From Nostoc sp. PCC 7524 (GTDB lineage Bacteria; Cyanobacteriota; Cyanobacteriia; Cyanobacteriales; Nostocaceae): a stretch of 64,000 nucleotides of DNA. Both the position numbers and the translations under genes were made by a program. The notes under the pieces were generated by a model, which was given only the letters and a program-made list of their open reading frames with translations, did not search any database and was not told the origin of the DNA. How positions within the stretch are numbered: position 1 is the first letter of the stretch; each line of letters starts with the position of its first letter. The DNA lies in contig NC_019684.1 of assembly GCF_000316645.1 (NCBI RefSeq), positions 3,997,501 through 4,061,500 on the forward strand, read 5' to 3'. This document shows positions 10,130 through 20,136 of this stretch, in pieces.

Positions 10130-11119
10130 ATGAAAATAATTTCACGTCACTTTATTGTCATATTCTTATTAGGAATGTTGATATTTACTGCCATTTGGGC
10201 TGGTAATAAAAGTTTTACCTATGAAGCGACAAACCCAATATCTCCACAACAAAACGCAAAATGTCGAGTGGTGCAACACGTCCAAGGAGAAACTTGTATT
10301 CCCCTCAATCCGCAACGAATTGTCACCTTAGATTTTAATAGCTTTGCAACAGTTTTGGCTTTAGACACCAAACCCATAGCCACTTGGATTACAACTGAAA
10401 TAGAAGATGACTTTCGTTACTTTCAAGGAAAAGCAGATGGAGTTGAAATTTTACATAGTTCTAGCGGACAAATTAATTTAGAAAAACTTGTATTACTCAA
10501 TCCCGACTTAATTATTGTTATCTCCCATCCAGGATTTGAAGGAGTTTATAAATATGCGTCGCAAATTGCACCAACAGTAATTCTCCCTTGGATAGAAACT
10601 AGAGGCAATTGGAAACAACACATTAAAGATGCTGCCAGAGTTTTGAACAAAACAGAGACAGGCATTCAACTTATAAATGACTATAACCGACGTGTTAACC
10701 AGTTAAAACAAGCTATTGAAAATAGTTATAGGGAAATTCGCATATCATTTGCTTTTGTTGCTTCGGGAAGATTAGTTATTACTCGTGAAAAATCTTTTGC
10801 TGGTGGAATTTTAGATGACATTGGCATATTAAATCCTATATTTGCAAAATCCGGTGACAATGATTTACCTCTTTCTGAAGAACTCTTACCCAAGATTGAC
10901 AGCGATATCCTATTTATTGCACCACTACGCAAAGATGATTACTCCGTTATCAAACAGCTTCAGCAAAAGCCTTTATGGTCTCAACTCAAAGCTGTGCAGC
11001 AAAATCAAGTTTACATAGTGGATTTTTCTGTATGGCGTGGACTCAATATTCTGGCGGCACATGAGATGCTCAATGACCTTGATAAATACCTCATTAATTT
11101 TCTTGAAAATAATGCCTAA
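10130..11119 (+). CDS. FecB-like iron-siderophore ABC transporter substrate-binding protein, module 1
   Basis: A periplasmic binding protein of the helical-backbone (cluster A-II, FecB/FhuD) type. I prefer the ATG at 10130 (MKIISRHFIVIFLL), because it yields a compact signal sequence; an upstream frame to 10097 adds 11 polar residues. Unlike three of its paralogues it has no lipobox cysteine after the hydrophobic stretch, so it is probably soluble or held by an uncleaved anchor. Motifs shared with paralogues are 'GETCIPLNPQRIVTLDF', 'LEKLVLLNPDLIIV' and the terminal 'KPLWSQLKAVQQNQVYIV'. A Cys pair (CRVVQHVQGETC) is shared only with the module 4 protein. Its stop overlaps the next gene by 8 bp. 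Confidence 0.9.
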   Translation: MKIISRHFIVIFLLGMLIFTAIWAGNKSFTYEATNPISPQQNAKCRVVQHVQGETCIPLNPQRIVTLDFNSFATVLALDTKPIATWITTEIEDDFRYFQGKADGVEILHSSSGQINLEKLVLLNPDLIIVISHPGFEGVYKYASQIAPTVILPWIETRGNWKQHIKDAARVLNKTETGIQLINDYNRRVNQLKQAIENSYREIRISFAFVASGRLVITREKSFAGGILDDIGILNPIFAKSGDNDLPLSEELLPKIDSDILFIAPLRKDDYSVIKQLQQKPLWSQLKAVQQNQVYIVDFSVWRGLNILAAHEMLNDLDKYLINFLENNA

Positions 11120-11498
11120 ACATACCATATTTGTCTGCAAATCTTGTCACCGTTCTTCTCAAGAACGACCAGAAAATCCCCCTTTTGATGGTGCAATTTT
11201 ACTTGACAAACTAAATGATTTATGTAATGAAAAATTATCACTGAATGAACTGGAAATTAAACCCGTTGAATGTTTGTGGGCTTGTAATCAAGGCTGTGTT
11301 GTAGCAGCTTCGCACCCAGACAAACCCACTTATCTTTTTGTCAATTTGACTCCAGAAGAAGGCGCAGCATCATTACTGGAATTTATGCAATTGTATATCA
11401 AGAGCCGCAAAGGCAATATAGCTTGGAAACAATTACCTGAACTGTTGCAAGCTGCTATTTTCGCGCAAATCCCACCAGGAGAAAGTAGCTTCGGTTAG
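11112..11498 (+). CDS. DUF1636 thioredoxin-like [2Fe-2S] ferredoxin
   Basis: A 128-residue protein starting at the ATG of 11112, inside the last codons of the binding protein (8-bp overlap), so translation is probably coupled. It shows the CxxC start (FVCKSCH) and the second pair in 'ECLWACNQGC', then a beta-rich core ending 'TYLFVNLTPEEGAASLLEF'. This is the pattern of the DUF1636 family of thioredoxin-fold [2Fe-2S] proteins. Placement in a siderophore receptor operon suggests a cytoplasmic electron carrier or reductase that releases iron from the imported ferric siderophore. That role is inferred. It is analogous in position to the Suc_Fer proteins of modules 2 and 5. Confidence 0.8.
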   Translation: MPKHTIFVCKSCHRSSQERPENPPFDGAILLDKLNDLCNEKLSLNELEIKPVECLWACNQGCVVAASHPDKPTYLFVNLTPEEGAASLLEFMQLYIKSRKGNIAWKQLPELLQAAIFAQIPPGESSFG

Positions 11499-11617
11499 GT
11501 TGTCAGGGAGCATCTCACTTTTTAAGGAGGGTCAAACAGACAATAATCTTTCGTATTATAAAGTCTTCTCAGAACTGTCATATCATCAACTTCTGATTAT
11601 CTTTTGTATATAGGTAT

Positions 11618-11676
11618 TGCCGAAATTAACTATAAATTGCCGTTTTTATATAGAAATTTTCCGTTTTTGGATAGAA
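11618..11676 (+). promoter_or_regulatory. Operator-like tandem repeats upstream of the ABC exporter gene
   Basis: Units with cores CCGTTTTTATATAGA (from 11640) and CCGTTTTTGGATAGA (from 11661) lie 21 bp apart. A weaker CCGAAATTAACTATA-like unit lies 20 bp further upstream (from 11620). The best unit is nearly identical to the module 1 operator's CCATTTTTGGATAGA, which implies the regulator encoded at 6258 also drives the ABC gene at 11770. Confidence 0.55.
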
Positions 11677-11769
11677 TTGACTTGTTAAAGAATAGTACAA
11701 TTTACTTATTTTGGTCAAGTACAATTCCAATTGCTCAAAAACATCAAGTCTTGAATTAAAATTCTGACA

Positions 11770-13566
11770 ATGACATCAAAATTTCATCCTTTATCAAACA
11801 AACGCTCCCCACTCCAACGGTTACTCAACTACGGACAAAAATATCGTGGGAAAATTTATCAAGCCTCTACTTATTCAGTAATAAATACTATTTTAGATTT
11901 AGCACCGCCTTGGTTAATCGGTATTGCTGTAGATATATTAGTCCAACAACAAGATTCTTTTATTGCTAGATTTGGTATTAAAGATGTAATATGGCAATTT
12001 GCTCTACTTTCATTAATCACCGTTATTGTTTGGATATTTGAATCACTTTCTCAGTACGCTTATGATAGACTTTGGCGAAATTTGGCTCAAAATATCCAGC
12101 ATAGTTTACGTTTAGATGCTTATAATCACTTACAGCAATTAGAATCAGCTTATTTTGAAGACAGCAGTACAGGCGGTTTGATGTCTATTCTCAGCGATGA
12201 TATCAACCAACTCGAAGACTTTTTGAATGGGGGAGCAAATGAAATTATTCAAGTGACAACTTCATTGCTAATTTTAATTGGTGGTGCGTTCTTCATTTTA
12301 CCTATCAACATTACTTTAGCCGCAATGTTGCCGATGCCGTTTATTCTTTGGGGTTCATTGGTATATCAAAAACGGCTTGAACCTCGTTATGCTGATGTCA
12401 GAAAAAAAGTTAGTTTTCTCAACTCACGCCTTGCTAATAATATTAGTGGAATTACGACAATTAAAAGTTTTACATCAGAGAGGTATGAAAGTGCCAGACT
12501 AGCAGAAGAAAGTGAAGCTTATAGAAAAAGTAATTCCAAAGCAATTAAACTTTCTGCTGCTTTTGTTCCTTTAATTAGAATGCTGGTTTTAGCAGGGTTT
12601 ACGGCTTTACTATTTTTGGGAGGTATGGCTGCACATTCTGGAGCGATATCTATAGGTAATTACAGTGTTTTACTGGTTCTCGTGCAAAGATTATTGTGGC
12701 CATTGGTGTTTTTAGGAGAAACTTTTGACCACTATCAAAGAGCAATGGCTTCTACTAAGCGCGTGATGGATTTATTAGATACTCCTATCCAAATTACGAC
12801 GGGAGATGTGCCTTTAGTTGTGGAAAATGTGCGGGGTGAAGTTGATTTTAAAAATGTTACCTTTGCCTATCGAAACAGTGAAGTTATTATTAAAGATTTA
12901 TCTTTACATATTCCCGCCGGAACAACTATTGCTGTTGTTGGTTCGACGGGTTCGGGTAAAAGCACTTTAGTGAAATTATTATTACGATTCTATGACGTTT
13001 CTAGTGGCGCAATTACGATTGATGGCATTGATATTCAAAAATTGAAATTGTATGATTTACGTCGTAGTATTGGCTTAGTTAGTCAAGATGTATTTTTATT
13101 TCATGGTACGGTGGCAGAAAATATTGCCTACGGTACTTTTGACACTACTGATGAAGCCATTATTAATGCAGCAAAAATAGCTGAAGCACATGATTTTATT
13201 ATGCGGCTTCCCGAAGGTTATGAAACAATAGTTGGGGAACGAGGACAAAAGTTATCTGGGGGACAACGCCAACGTATCGCGATAGCTAGAGCAGTTTTGA
13301 AGAATCCACCGATTTTGATTTTGGATGAGGCGACATCTGCGGTAGATAATGAGACGGAAGCCGCAATTCAACGCTCTTTAGAAAAGATTACCGTGAATCG
13401 GACTACGATCGCGATCGCTCACCGTCTTTCCACAATTCGTCACAGTCATTGCATATATGTCATGGAGCATGGTCAAATTGTGGAACAGGGTAAACATGAA
13501 GATTTAGTTGCACTTGATGGAATTTATGCCAGTTTGTGGTGTGTACAGTCTGGAAGTATTACATGA
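11770..13566 (+). CDS. ABC exporter-type half transporter (TMD-NBD), module 1
   Basis: A 598-residue protein with a six-helix exporter membrane domain (residues ~25-320) fused to an ATPase domain. The ATPase has Walker A 'GSTGSGKST', signature 'LSGGQRQR', Walker B 'ILILDEATSAVD' and H-loop 'IAHRLST'. All catalytic residues are present, so it can work as a homodimer. The fold is that of MsbA/ATM1-type or IrtAB-type half transporters. With an upstream operator like that of the module 1 receptor, a role in secreting the siderophore or, as known for IrtAB, moving a ferric siderophore across the inner membrane is likely. Direction cannot be read from sequence. The gene stands alone after a 271-bp gap. 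Confidence 0.88.
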   Translation: MTSKFHPLSNKRSPLQRLLNYGQKYRGKIYQASTYSVINTILDLAPPWLIGIAVDILVQQQDSFIARFGIKDVIWQFALLSLITVIVWIFESLSQYAYDRLWRNLAQNIQHSLRLDAYNHLQQLESAYFEDSSTGGLMSILSDDINQLEDFLNGGANEIIQVTTSLLILIGGAFFILPINITLAAMLPMPFILWGSLVYQKRLEPRYADVRKKVSFLNSRLANNISGITTIKSFTSERYESARLAEESEAYRKSNSKAIKLSAAFVPLIRMLVLAGFTALLFLGGMAAHSGAISIGNYSVLLVLVQRLLWPLVFLGETFDHYQRAMASTKRVMDLLDTPIQITTGDVPLVVENVRGEVDFKNVTFAYRNSEVIIKDLSLHIPAGTTIAVVGSTGSGKSTLVKLLLRFYDVSSGAITIDGIDIQKLKLYDLRRSIGLVSQDVFLFHGTVAENIAYGTFDTTDEAIINAAKIAEAHDFIMRLPEGYETIVGERGQKLSGGQRQRIAIARAVLKNPPILILDEATSAVDNETEAAIQRSLEKITVNRTTIAIAHRLSTIRHSHCIYVMEHGQIVEQGKHEDLVALDGIYASLWCVQSGSIT

Positions 13567-13688
13567 TAATTTACCTCATTTGCGGGATAAGTATGCGGGA
13601 TATCTGCTCAATGTGAGACTTCACTTGAACAGATATATTCCTACCACTCTATACACAGATCATGGCTAAAGCAAAGTAACTGGTATAA

Positions 13689-14687
13689 TTACTTGATTAA
13701 ATATTTGAATAAATCATCCAAAACTAAATTAGCTCCCTTGATTCCCCATGCAGCAATCCATGTATCACTTGTAACTGGATAAACGCGATTTTGTTGTACG
13801 GCTTGTAAACGCGACCACAGGGGATGATTTGTGAACTGTTTCAATCTTGATTCGTTGTGTCCTCCGAGAATTAAGAAAATAACATCACCACCAATTTGAG
13901 GAATCAATTCTAAAGAGATGTTTTCCTGACTTTTATCTTTATCTTCATATTGAGGACGGGGTAAACCGATTTCTTGAAGGATTCCTCCACTAAATGATCC
14001 GTGCATATAAAGACGAGTATAATTAGCCCAAAAGTTGACTAAAGATACTTTTGTTTGTGAAAGTTTTTCTCCCATCTTTTGACGCAGATTGTCTATTTTT
14101 TGTTCATATTCTTGCAACAATTTTTCAGCTTGTGTTGTTTTACCAAGTGCTTCTGCATATTTTTTTAACCAATTTTTCCATTCTCTTTCTTCATCAGCTA
14201 ATACTGTTGGGGCGATTTGCGATAGTTGATTATACAATTGAGCATCCCAAGAGAGACCTAAAATTAAGTCTGGCTTGAGATATAAAATCTTTTCTAGATT
14301 GGGTTGACCATTAACACCGATTTTCTCAACTCCTGTTGTTAAATTTCTTAGGTAAGCAGGAAATTGATTATCACTTAATGTTGTGGCTGCGATTGGTTTT
14401 ACCCCTAGAGCTAAAACATTATCTAAACCACCTAATACAACTACTCGCTGTGGATTTAAATTTATTTTTGTTTCACCCATAGCGTGTTTAACAACTCGCA
14501 TTTCTGAAGTGATATTTGCAGTCTTGTCAGAGAAATCTTTAGGTTTACTTAATCCACAACCAATAACTATTAAAGCTGTGAATATACTAAATAAAATCAA
14601 TCTGATGTAATGATAATTAAGTAGGAGATACACCCATCTAATTACCTGGGTCAATAAATCATCAATACCATGCTTTTTAATTGGCAT
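13689..14687 (-). CDS. FecB-like siderophore-binding lipoprotein, module 2
   Basis: A 332-residue helical-backbone periplasmic binding protein. A long polar N-region precedes a hydrophobic stretch ending in the lipobox-like 'LIVIGC' (Cys at ~44), so it is probably a lipoprotein of the periplasmic face of the inner membrane. Shared signatures are 'GETKINLNPQRVVVLG', 'LEKILYLKPDLILGL' and the tail 'NHPLWSRLQAVQQNRVYPV'. It is the last gene of the minus-strand series regulator, receptor, Suc_Fer protein, binding protein. Its receptor is now disrupted by an IS, so it may be an orphan. It lies tail to tail with the ABC gene ending at 13566. Confidence 0.88.
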   Translation of the reverse strand: MPIKKHGIDDLLTQVIRWVYLLLNYHYIRLILFSIFTALIVIGCGLSKPKDFSDKTANITSEMRVVKHAMGETKINLNPQRVVVLGGLDNVLALGVKPIAATTLSDNQFPAYLRNLTTGVEKIGVNGQPNLEKILYLKPDLILGLSWDAQLYNQLSQIAPTVLADEEREWKNWLKKYAEALGKTTQAEKLLQEYEQKIDNLRQKMGEKLSQTKVSLVNFWANYTRLYMHGSFSGGILQEIGLPRPQYEDKDKSQENISLELIPQIGGDVIFLILGGHNESRLKQFTNHPLWSRLQAVQQNRVYPVTSDTWIAAWGIKGANLVLDDLFKYLIK

Positions 14688-14740
14688 TTTCTTGAAAAAA
14701 TAAATATAGTAATTCGATTTGATGGTTGAAAAAATCTAAG

Positions 14741-14818
14741 TATTTGTAGAGTGTGTTAGCTGTAAGCTGTAACACACCAAAAGCTTTGGTGAAGGTGCGT
14801 TACTAACGCATCCTACGT
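14741..14818. repeat. Composite hairpin repeat with three stem-loops
   Basis: Three perfect dyads occur in a row: GTGTGTTA/TAACACAC (14751-14777), ACCAAA/TTTGGT (14776-14790) and TGCGTTA/TAACGCA (14796-14810). They lie within outer ends that also resemble each other in inverse orientation (TGTAGAGTG and CATCCTACG). It belongs to the dispersed Nostocales palindromic repeats with a TGCGTTAG/GTAGG motif and sits between two minus-strand genes. Confidence 0.6.
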
Positions 14819-14868
14819 ATATTTCCCCAAGCTATAAAATAACTTAGGGAATCAGGTTTGACTCTTGA

Positions 14869-15843
14869 TTAAACTGTAATTAGTGATGTTTCAAGATGAA
14901 ATAGTTCTGTAACTGTAAACTGGGAAAAAGTTACTAGTTGATTCACCCCACATTCTCCCCGAAAACTAATACTTTTACTCGGATCATCAATCACATTACA
15001 TCTATAAGTGTTAACTTCACCATCCGGTTTTGTAAAGGTGATTTCTACTTTATTAAAAGTCTCATCTTCGTTTTGCTCAATTACATGACCTTCAACTTGG
15101 TAATTAAACCAGTCCCAATTATAATGAAGCATCAATTCTCTTTCTAAGATTTGCACCTGCCAAGGTAAAATACCCCAACCACGATAGACATTTTTTAAAC
15201 ACTGAATATCACCACTTCGTATCAAAATGGCAGTAAAAGATTGTTGGTTTAACCTAGCATAATATCTCCCTTCTGGAAGGTCGATCATCGTTGGTGCAAA
15301 ACGATGTCCACCAAAATGGCTACTTTGCCACACTCGCACATGAGACAATGATAAATTCTCTACTGTTGCTAATGCTTGACGATAAAAAGGATTGCCATAT
15401 TTAGCACAGCATTTATCATGACTACCATGAGTACATACTAAAAAATCTCTGGTTTGAATATTTGTTGTTTCAACTCTTGCTGGCGTTTCATTTCTGATAC
15501 ACTTTTGGATGATGGGTACTGCATCATTAATATCTGATAAGATATATTCTTGCTTGCTATACCCTGAAGATATTTCTTCTGTCTGGTAATAGATAATTAA
15601 GCGAGTTCGTCCACTTTGATAATAATTGGCATTGTAAATAAATACCAACCTTACATAAGAAGCTGCTTCCTCAATAGCTGATTGCAAATCTTTTAATTGA
15701 TTGGGAATATTTTTGGAATCTAAGGGTTGAGATGTCCAAGGTAGTGGCACTTCGAGCAAGATATAATATTGGCGATTTAACGCAGTCCCAATGGGGTCTT
15801 CTTTGGCTTGACAAGATTCCTCAGCACAAAAAATATTGTTCAT
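14869..15843 (-). CDS. Suc_Fer/Apd1-like thioredoxin-fold [2Fe-2S] protein, module 2
   Basis: A 324-residue cytoplasmic protein of the sucrase/ferredoxin-like (Suc_Fer) family. The cluster-binding signature is visible: 'LVCTHGSHDKCCAKYG', in which Cys-X8-Cys can be drawn, followed by 'SSHFGGHRFAPTMIDLP', giving His-X3-His. In yeast Apd1 and Aim32 the same two motifs bind a [2Fe-2S] cluster through two Cys and two His. N-terminal residues ~1-20 contain two further Cys pairs (CAEESCQ). Between a siderophore receptor and its binding protein, a ferric-siderophore reductase is the most economical role; this is inferred. It is paralogous to the protein at 44751-45740. Confidence 0.82.
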   Translation of the reverse strand: MNNIFCAEESCQAKEDPIGTALNRQYYILLEVPLPWTSQPLDSKNIPNQLKDLQSAIEEAASYVRLVFIYNANYYQSGRTRLIIYYQTEEISSGYSKQEYILSDINDAVPIIQKCIRNETPARVETTNIQTRDFLVCTHGSHDKCCAKYGNPFYRQALATVENLSLSHVRVWQSSHFGGHRFAPTMIDLPEGRYYARLNQQSFTAILIRSGDIQCLKNVYRGWGILPWQVQILERELMLHYNWDWFNYQVEGHVIEQNEDETFNKVEITFTKPDGEVNTYRCNVIDDPSKSISFRGECGVNQLVTFSQFTVTELFHLETSLITV

Positions 15844-16070
15844 AATAAACCACTAAATCGGAGTTGCCAACTTCAGTTAATTAAAATTATTAGCAATAAG
15901 CAAATAGGATTTGTGTCTGTTTGGGTACAAGTTTGGAGTATTTTTGCGAACTGTGGATTTTGAATCTCAAATTGCTCAAATAATTCTACAGTTGGTCAGC
16001 CTTCTTCAGCAGGTATTTGTTATGGGTGAGCAAAATACGCACCCATCAAAAGTGGTAAGTATTTAAATTT

Positions 16071-18284
16071 TTACCAATTAATTCGATATCCAATACTGAG
16101 AGTTCTACCTTGTCCAGCATAATTAGCACTATCAAAGAAAGGTGCAAAGTATTGGGAGTAAACTGGGAAATATTGGTTATTGAATAGGTTTTGAATACCT
16201 ATTTGTAATTCCCCTTGACCCAGTTTGATACTGCTGATGTAGTCTACTGTGATGTAGCTGTTAATTTTACCATCTTCTACACCATCATTAAAAGCCCGAT
16301 CGCGATCGCCTGAGTAAAGCAATTGTAATCTATTCCGCCAACCCTTGAGGGTTTCATTTTCTACATAGGCTGTCAATTTCAAGGGTGGAACTGTAATACT
16401 GTTGAGTGCTAAATATTCACCATCATTGTCTTCGTCATTTTCCCCTTCTATCCAAGTAGCTGTACCCCCAACTTTCCAGCCTTGAGTCGGTTGGACATCA
16501 ATCGCAGCTTCTATACCGTAAACTTTTTGGGGAGCGCGAACAGTCTCTAAGAAGTCAGTGTTAGGGTTAAAGTTAAAAGCTGAACCTAAATCAGAATAGT
16601 TGTAGAAACCAGATAAGGACGCTTGCACATTATTCCATTGACCCCGAATACCGATTTCATAATTGTCTACTTTTTGCGGTTCTGTCAGTTGTAGAGAGTC
16701 CAAAATATTGACGACTCCTGTGGGGGGACGGCGGAAAACACGACCTAAATCGGGAACTGAAAAGCCTTGAGAAAAGCTAGCAAATATACTAACTTCCGGT
16801 GTAAATTTGTAGACAATTCCGGCATTAAATACTGTAGAATCAAAACTGCGATCGCCACCTTGAATATTACGCCGGGGAAATTCGGCGGTGATGTAGTCGT
16901 CTAAACTCACACCAATATTTACATAACGCAAACCACCACTCAAGCGTAAACTATCAGATACATCCCATTGCAATTGACCAAATACACCCAGTTCTCTAAA
17001 GTCGTAATCTGGGACAAAAACCCGCTTCTCAATCTTACGAAAGATGCGACCACCTGATGCGTCAAATTCCCCAGAATCGAAAATATTAAACCTTTGAGAA
17101 CTACGCTCATTTTGATAGTCCACACCCCAAAGTAAGCTCACAGTTTTATCTTGATTGAAGGGTGTTTCAACTTGTAATCTTCCTCCCAACTGTTCAGAAT
17201 CTCCTTCTGATTGAGTAATTGCTCTTAATCTTCCACCCCGGTTATCAGTAGGAAATCCACCACCAAAACCATAATTACGATAGTAAGCTTGAGCTTGCAG
17301 CTTGCTACCAAAAATATTGTCATTATTGTAATTTAAGCTGAATAAAGTGTTTTTGATAAAACTACCATCATCAGCATCAATTATATTTATGCCATCTGGT
17401 TTCCTCAGAGCGCGAGATTTTTGAATTCCGGGTATATTATCAACTGCTTCATCAGAAATAAAATCAGTATTTTGTTTTTGATCAAAATGGTTAAAGGTAA
17501 ATTGCAGACGTTGATCAGGTGCTAATTCTACTCCTACTTTTGCCAAAGCATTGATTTTTCTGCTATCATCATCACCTGCAAAGTTAGCAATGCGATCGCC
17601 TTCTGCATCATATAATCCCGCAGTTGTCACCAGAGAAAAACCTACAGTGTAGTCAAATTTACCTTCTGTCCCTGTAATTTGATGGGAAAGGTTGTAACCA
17701 AAACTATCTGCGGAACGAGTTAAAGAAGTGTCTAAACCAATATTTGTTGTAGAAGTTAGTCTTTGACCGCTTGGCCTCTTAGTAATAATATTGACGACAC
17801 CACCAGTTGCTTGACCACCATAGATCGCATTTGGGCCGCGTACAATTTCAATGCGTTCGATTGCACTGGGATCTATAGTTGTTAATTGAGCAGGAATTGA
17901 TTGTAAATTACTATTTTGGGGAACACCGTCAATCAAAACTGAGATATTGCGACCCCGCAAATTTTGCCCAAATGTATTAGTGCGATTAGTTGGTGAACCA
18001 AAGCCAGGAACGGTTTTCGCCAAGATATCAGCTAAGTTAGTGGTTAATTTTGCTTGTTCCTCAATCTGTTCACGAGTAATCACAGTTACAGAACGCGGGA
18101 TATTCTGGATATCTTCTTCGGTACGCGTTGCTGTCACCACCAGTTCAATTGATGGGTCACTTTCAGATGTCGTTTCATCTGGTGTTTGTTCACTGGTTGG
18201 CTGTTCTGGTTGTATTGGTGTTTGTGTCGTTGAAACAACAGGTGTGAAGCTAAAAATTAGACTTTCATCACTATCGAATGGCAC
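16071..18284 (-). pseudogene. TonB-dependent receptor, module 2, beheaded by an IS element
   Basis: What remains is 737 residues of a BtuB/FepA-type receptor. It has the TonB-box region 'IELVVTATRTEED', plug motifs 'IDPSAIERIEIVRGPNAIYG' and 'GGVVNIITKRPS', and a barrel ending 'TLSIGYRINW'. Paralogues have ~170 further N-terminal residues (signal peptide and AMIN domain). Here the frame begins at 'FDSDESLIF', the end of the AMIN domain, exactly where the IS terminal repeat starts (18276). The apparent GTG start at 18284 and the first Pro-Phe codons come from the IS end. Without a signal peptide it cannot reach the outer membrane, so it is scored as inactive despite an otherwise clean frame, which suggests recent damage. 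Confidence 0.85.
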
Positions 18285-19878
18285 TAAGAAAAGCCGAAAC
18301 GCTGATCAATTAAGCAGTTTGCAATTGTTTACGTAATTCATGCCGGGGTTTGGTCATCAAGGGGTAAATTTTGGGGCGACGTTTACGAACTCGTGGTTCA
18401 CTACGACCTGGGCGGTAGGGAACAGCCTTGTGAGGAATAACTTTGAGTAAAGTACGATAAATTTGAAGACGTTTTGTTGAATGAGCAGCTAATAATTTGG
18501 GAAGAAAGTTAATTAAATGATGGCGAGTACCTTGTAGCGATAAGCGTAAGGGAGGAGTATTATAAGTAGTTCCAGCCTGCCACATTAAGCTACGAAGTAG
18601 ATTGTAAGCGAGTAAATAAACATGAATTTCTTTGCGGATCATAGAAGGAGTTTTACACCGTAGAACATCCATCCCTAATGTGGTTTTCAGATGTCTCAAA
18701 TCCAATTCAACATCCCAACGTTTACCATAAAGTCCAACAACTTCTAGAGTAGAATAAGTTGCTTTATCTAAAAGAGTAGTAATCAAGCTAACTCGTTGAG
18801 TGCGAAAACCAGGAATAACGATGTAATAGTAAATCTCTCGCAAAGTTATGGTTTGAGGTAGAGCATTAAATTCATCTTTATTCAATCCTTTTGGACAACT
18901 TTTAGGCTTATGCCAAGTAACTAACTTGTCACAATCGCCAACAATTTTGCCTTTTCGCATGGTTGTTGTCCGAGATTGATGCTTGCGAAATACAGCATCA
19001 CAGCCAAGTTTGGTAATAGAAACGATATCGGCGTAAGCACAAAAAGCTCTATCCCCTAAAAGTACATCATTTGGTTTGAGAAAACTGTACATTTTTCTCG
19101 CTAATTTAATATCATGAGTGTTCAAAACGTCTATGCACAGTGCAACAGCGGCTCCAGTAACTAAACTGAATATTACCCCGATTTTGGCAATTGGGAACCC
19201 ACATCCTTCTTGTTGAGTGCTAGGTTGAGGATATTCTTTTTGGTTTTCTTGTGTGTCAGGCATAGATACAGTTGAGCCATCTATTACTTTCACATTTCGA
19301 CCACACCATAAATTTTCTTGGTTCACTTTCTCTTCTAAGCTTTGTGCAGAGAAATTAAAAAGTTTTTCTAATAATTTTTCTGGCAACCTTGCCCTAGCTT
19401 GACAATAAGCACTTGTATCTGTTGAAGGAATTTCTACTTCTGATTCTGCCAAATGTGCAATTATTTTACTTACAGCGTTATGACAAGTTTTATCAGTATC
19501 CAAAACCTGAGATAAAAATGCCCACAACGTTATTAGCGGGTCAAATAATCGCTTTTTGTATTTAATATTTAATTCAGATATTGCTTGTCTAATTGCCGAT
19601 TCTGGCAATAGTTCTTTAAAGGGTAGCCCTAAACTTTGGCTAAATTTATCCTTGAGAATTTGTACTCGTAGTGTCACAGTAGTGTTTATGATCTTGGCTT
19701 GCTCGTCTTCAAAAAGTATTTCATGAGCGAGCAAGCTTTTTCTACCGACAAAAATTTTTGGCCAACCATACATCATCTTTCTCAGAGCGATCGCCTGACT
19801 CAGGCTATTACTGCTAAATGGGCATTAAAAGCTGTAGCCCCTGAAATGTATGGCTTCTAGCTTTTCTTAGTGCCATTC
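18276..19878 (-). mobile_element. IS4-family insertion sequence, copy 1 (1603 bp)
   Basis: The element is bounded by inverted repeats GAATGGCACTAAGAAAAGC (19 bp, at 18276-18294 and, complemented, 19860-19878). It carries one transposase gene and is the same length as copy 2 at 54901-56503. The flanking 11 bp differ (TCATCACTATC on the left, CATCATGGCAC on the right), so there is no target duplication. That points to a later deletion or recombination between IS copies. Left flank is a truncated receptor; right flank is a truncated group II intron. Confidence 0.9.
18310..19776 (-). CDS. IS4-family DDE transposase (copy 1)
   Basis: A 488-residue transposase of the IS4 DDE type. The first Asp is in 'VIDGSTVSMPD', the second in 'LLGDRAFC', and the Glu in the family hallmark Y-(2)-R-(3)-E-(6)-K ('YGKRWDVELDLRHLK'). 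The N-terminal helical domain (~1-120) is presumably for end binding. It is identical in amino-acid sequence to the second copy at 55003-56469, so both are recent and likely active. It cuts and joins at the 19-bp inverted repeats flanking the element. Confidence 0.92.
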   Translation of the reverse strand: MMYGWPKIFVGRKSLLAHEILFEDEQAKIINTTVTLRVQILKDKFSQSLGLPFKELLPESAIRQAISELNIKYKKRLFDPLITLWAFLSQVLDTDKTCHNAVSKIIAHLAESEVEIPSTDTSAYCQARARLPEKLLEKLFNFSAQSLEEKVNQENLWCGRNVKVIDGSTVSMPDTQENQKEYPQPSTQQEGCGFPIAKIGVIFSLVTGAAVALCIDVLNTHDIKLARKMYSFLKPNDVLLGDRAFCAYADIVSITKLGCDAVFRKHQSRTTTMRKGKIVGDCDKLVTWHKPKSCPKGLNKDEFNALPQTITLREIYYYIVIPGFRTQRVSLITTLLDKATYSTLEVVGLYGKRWDVELDLRHLKTTLGMDVLRCKTPSMIRKEIHVYLLAYNLLRSLMWQAGTTYNTPPLRLSLQGTRHHLINFLPKLLAAHSTKRLQIYRTLLKVIPHKAVPYRPGRSEPRVRKRRPKIYPLMTKPRHELRKQLQTA

Positions 19879-20136
19879 CATCATGGCACTTTGCTGGACA
19901 GAATACCGGATTAGGCTTCCAGTAGTGCCGCCTTTTCACCCCGCTTCAGGCGTTGATGACTATTCGCTAACCTGGGGGTGATGCTTTCACCGTTGCACCT
20001 ACGGGGTAGGATTCTCACCTACATGGTCTATCAGTTGTCAGGGTTTTTGTTAAGGTTTTCCCTTTTCTTATTACCCTGCCTGTTATCCCTAAGCCGTTCT
20101 AGGTTACTTGGCTTATTTCAACAGAACGATTCGCAC
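19879..20136 (-). mobile_element. Truncated group II intron, 5' part only
   Basis: Read on the minus strand, the segment begins at 20136 with GTGCG, the consensus group II intron 5' end, exactly where an Rpn-like coding frame stops matching. It continues as a GC-richer structured sequence typical of domain I (runs such as GGTGAGAATCCTACCCCGTA and CACCCCCAGGTTAGCGAATA). It is cut at 19879 by the right end of the IS. No intron-encoded reverse transcriptase or domain V remains, so it cannot splice. The identification rests on the 5' boundary and sequence character; no folding could be run. Confidence 0.55.
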
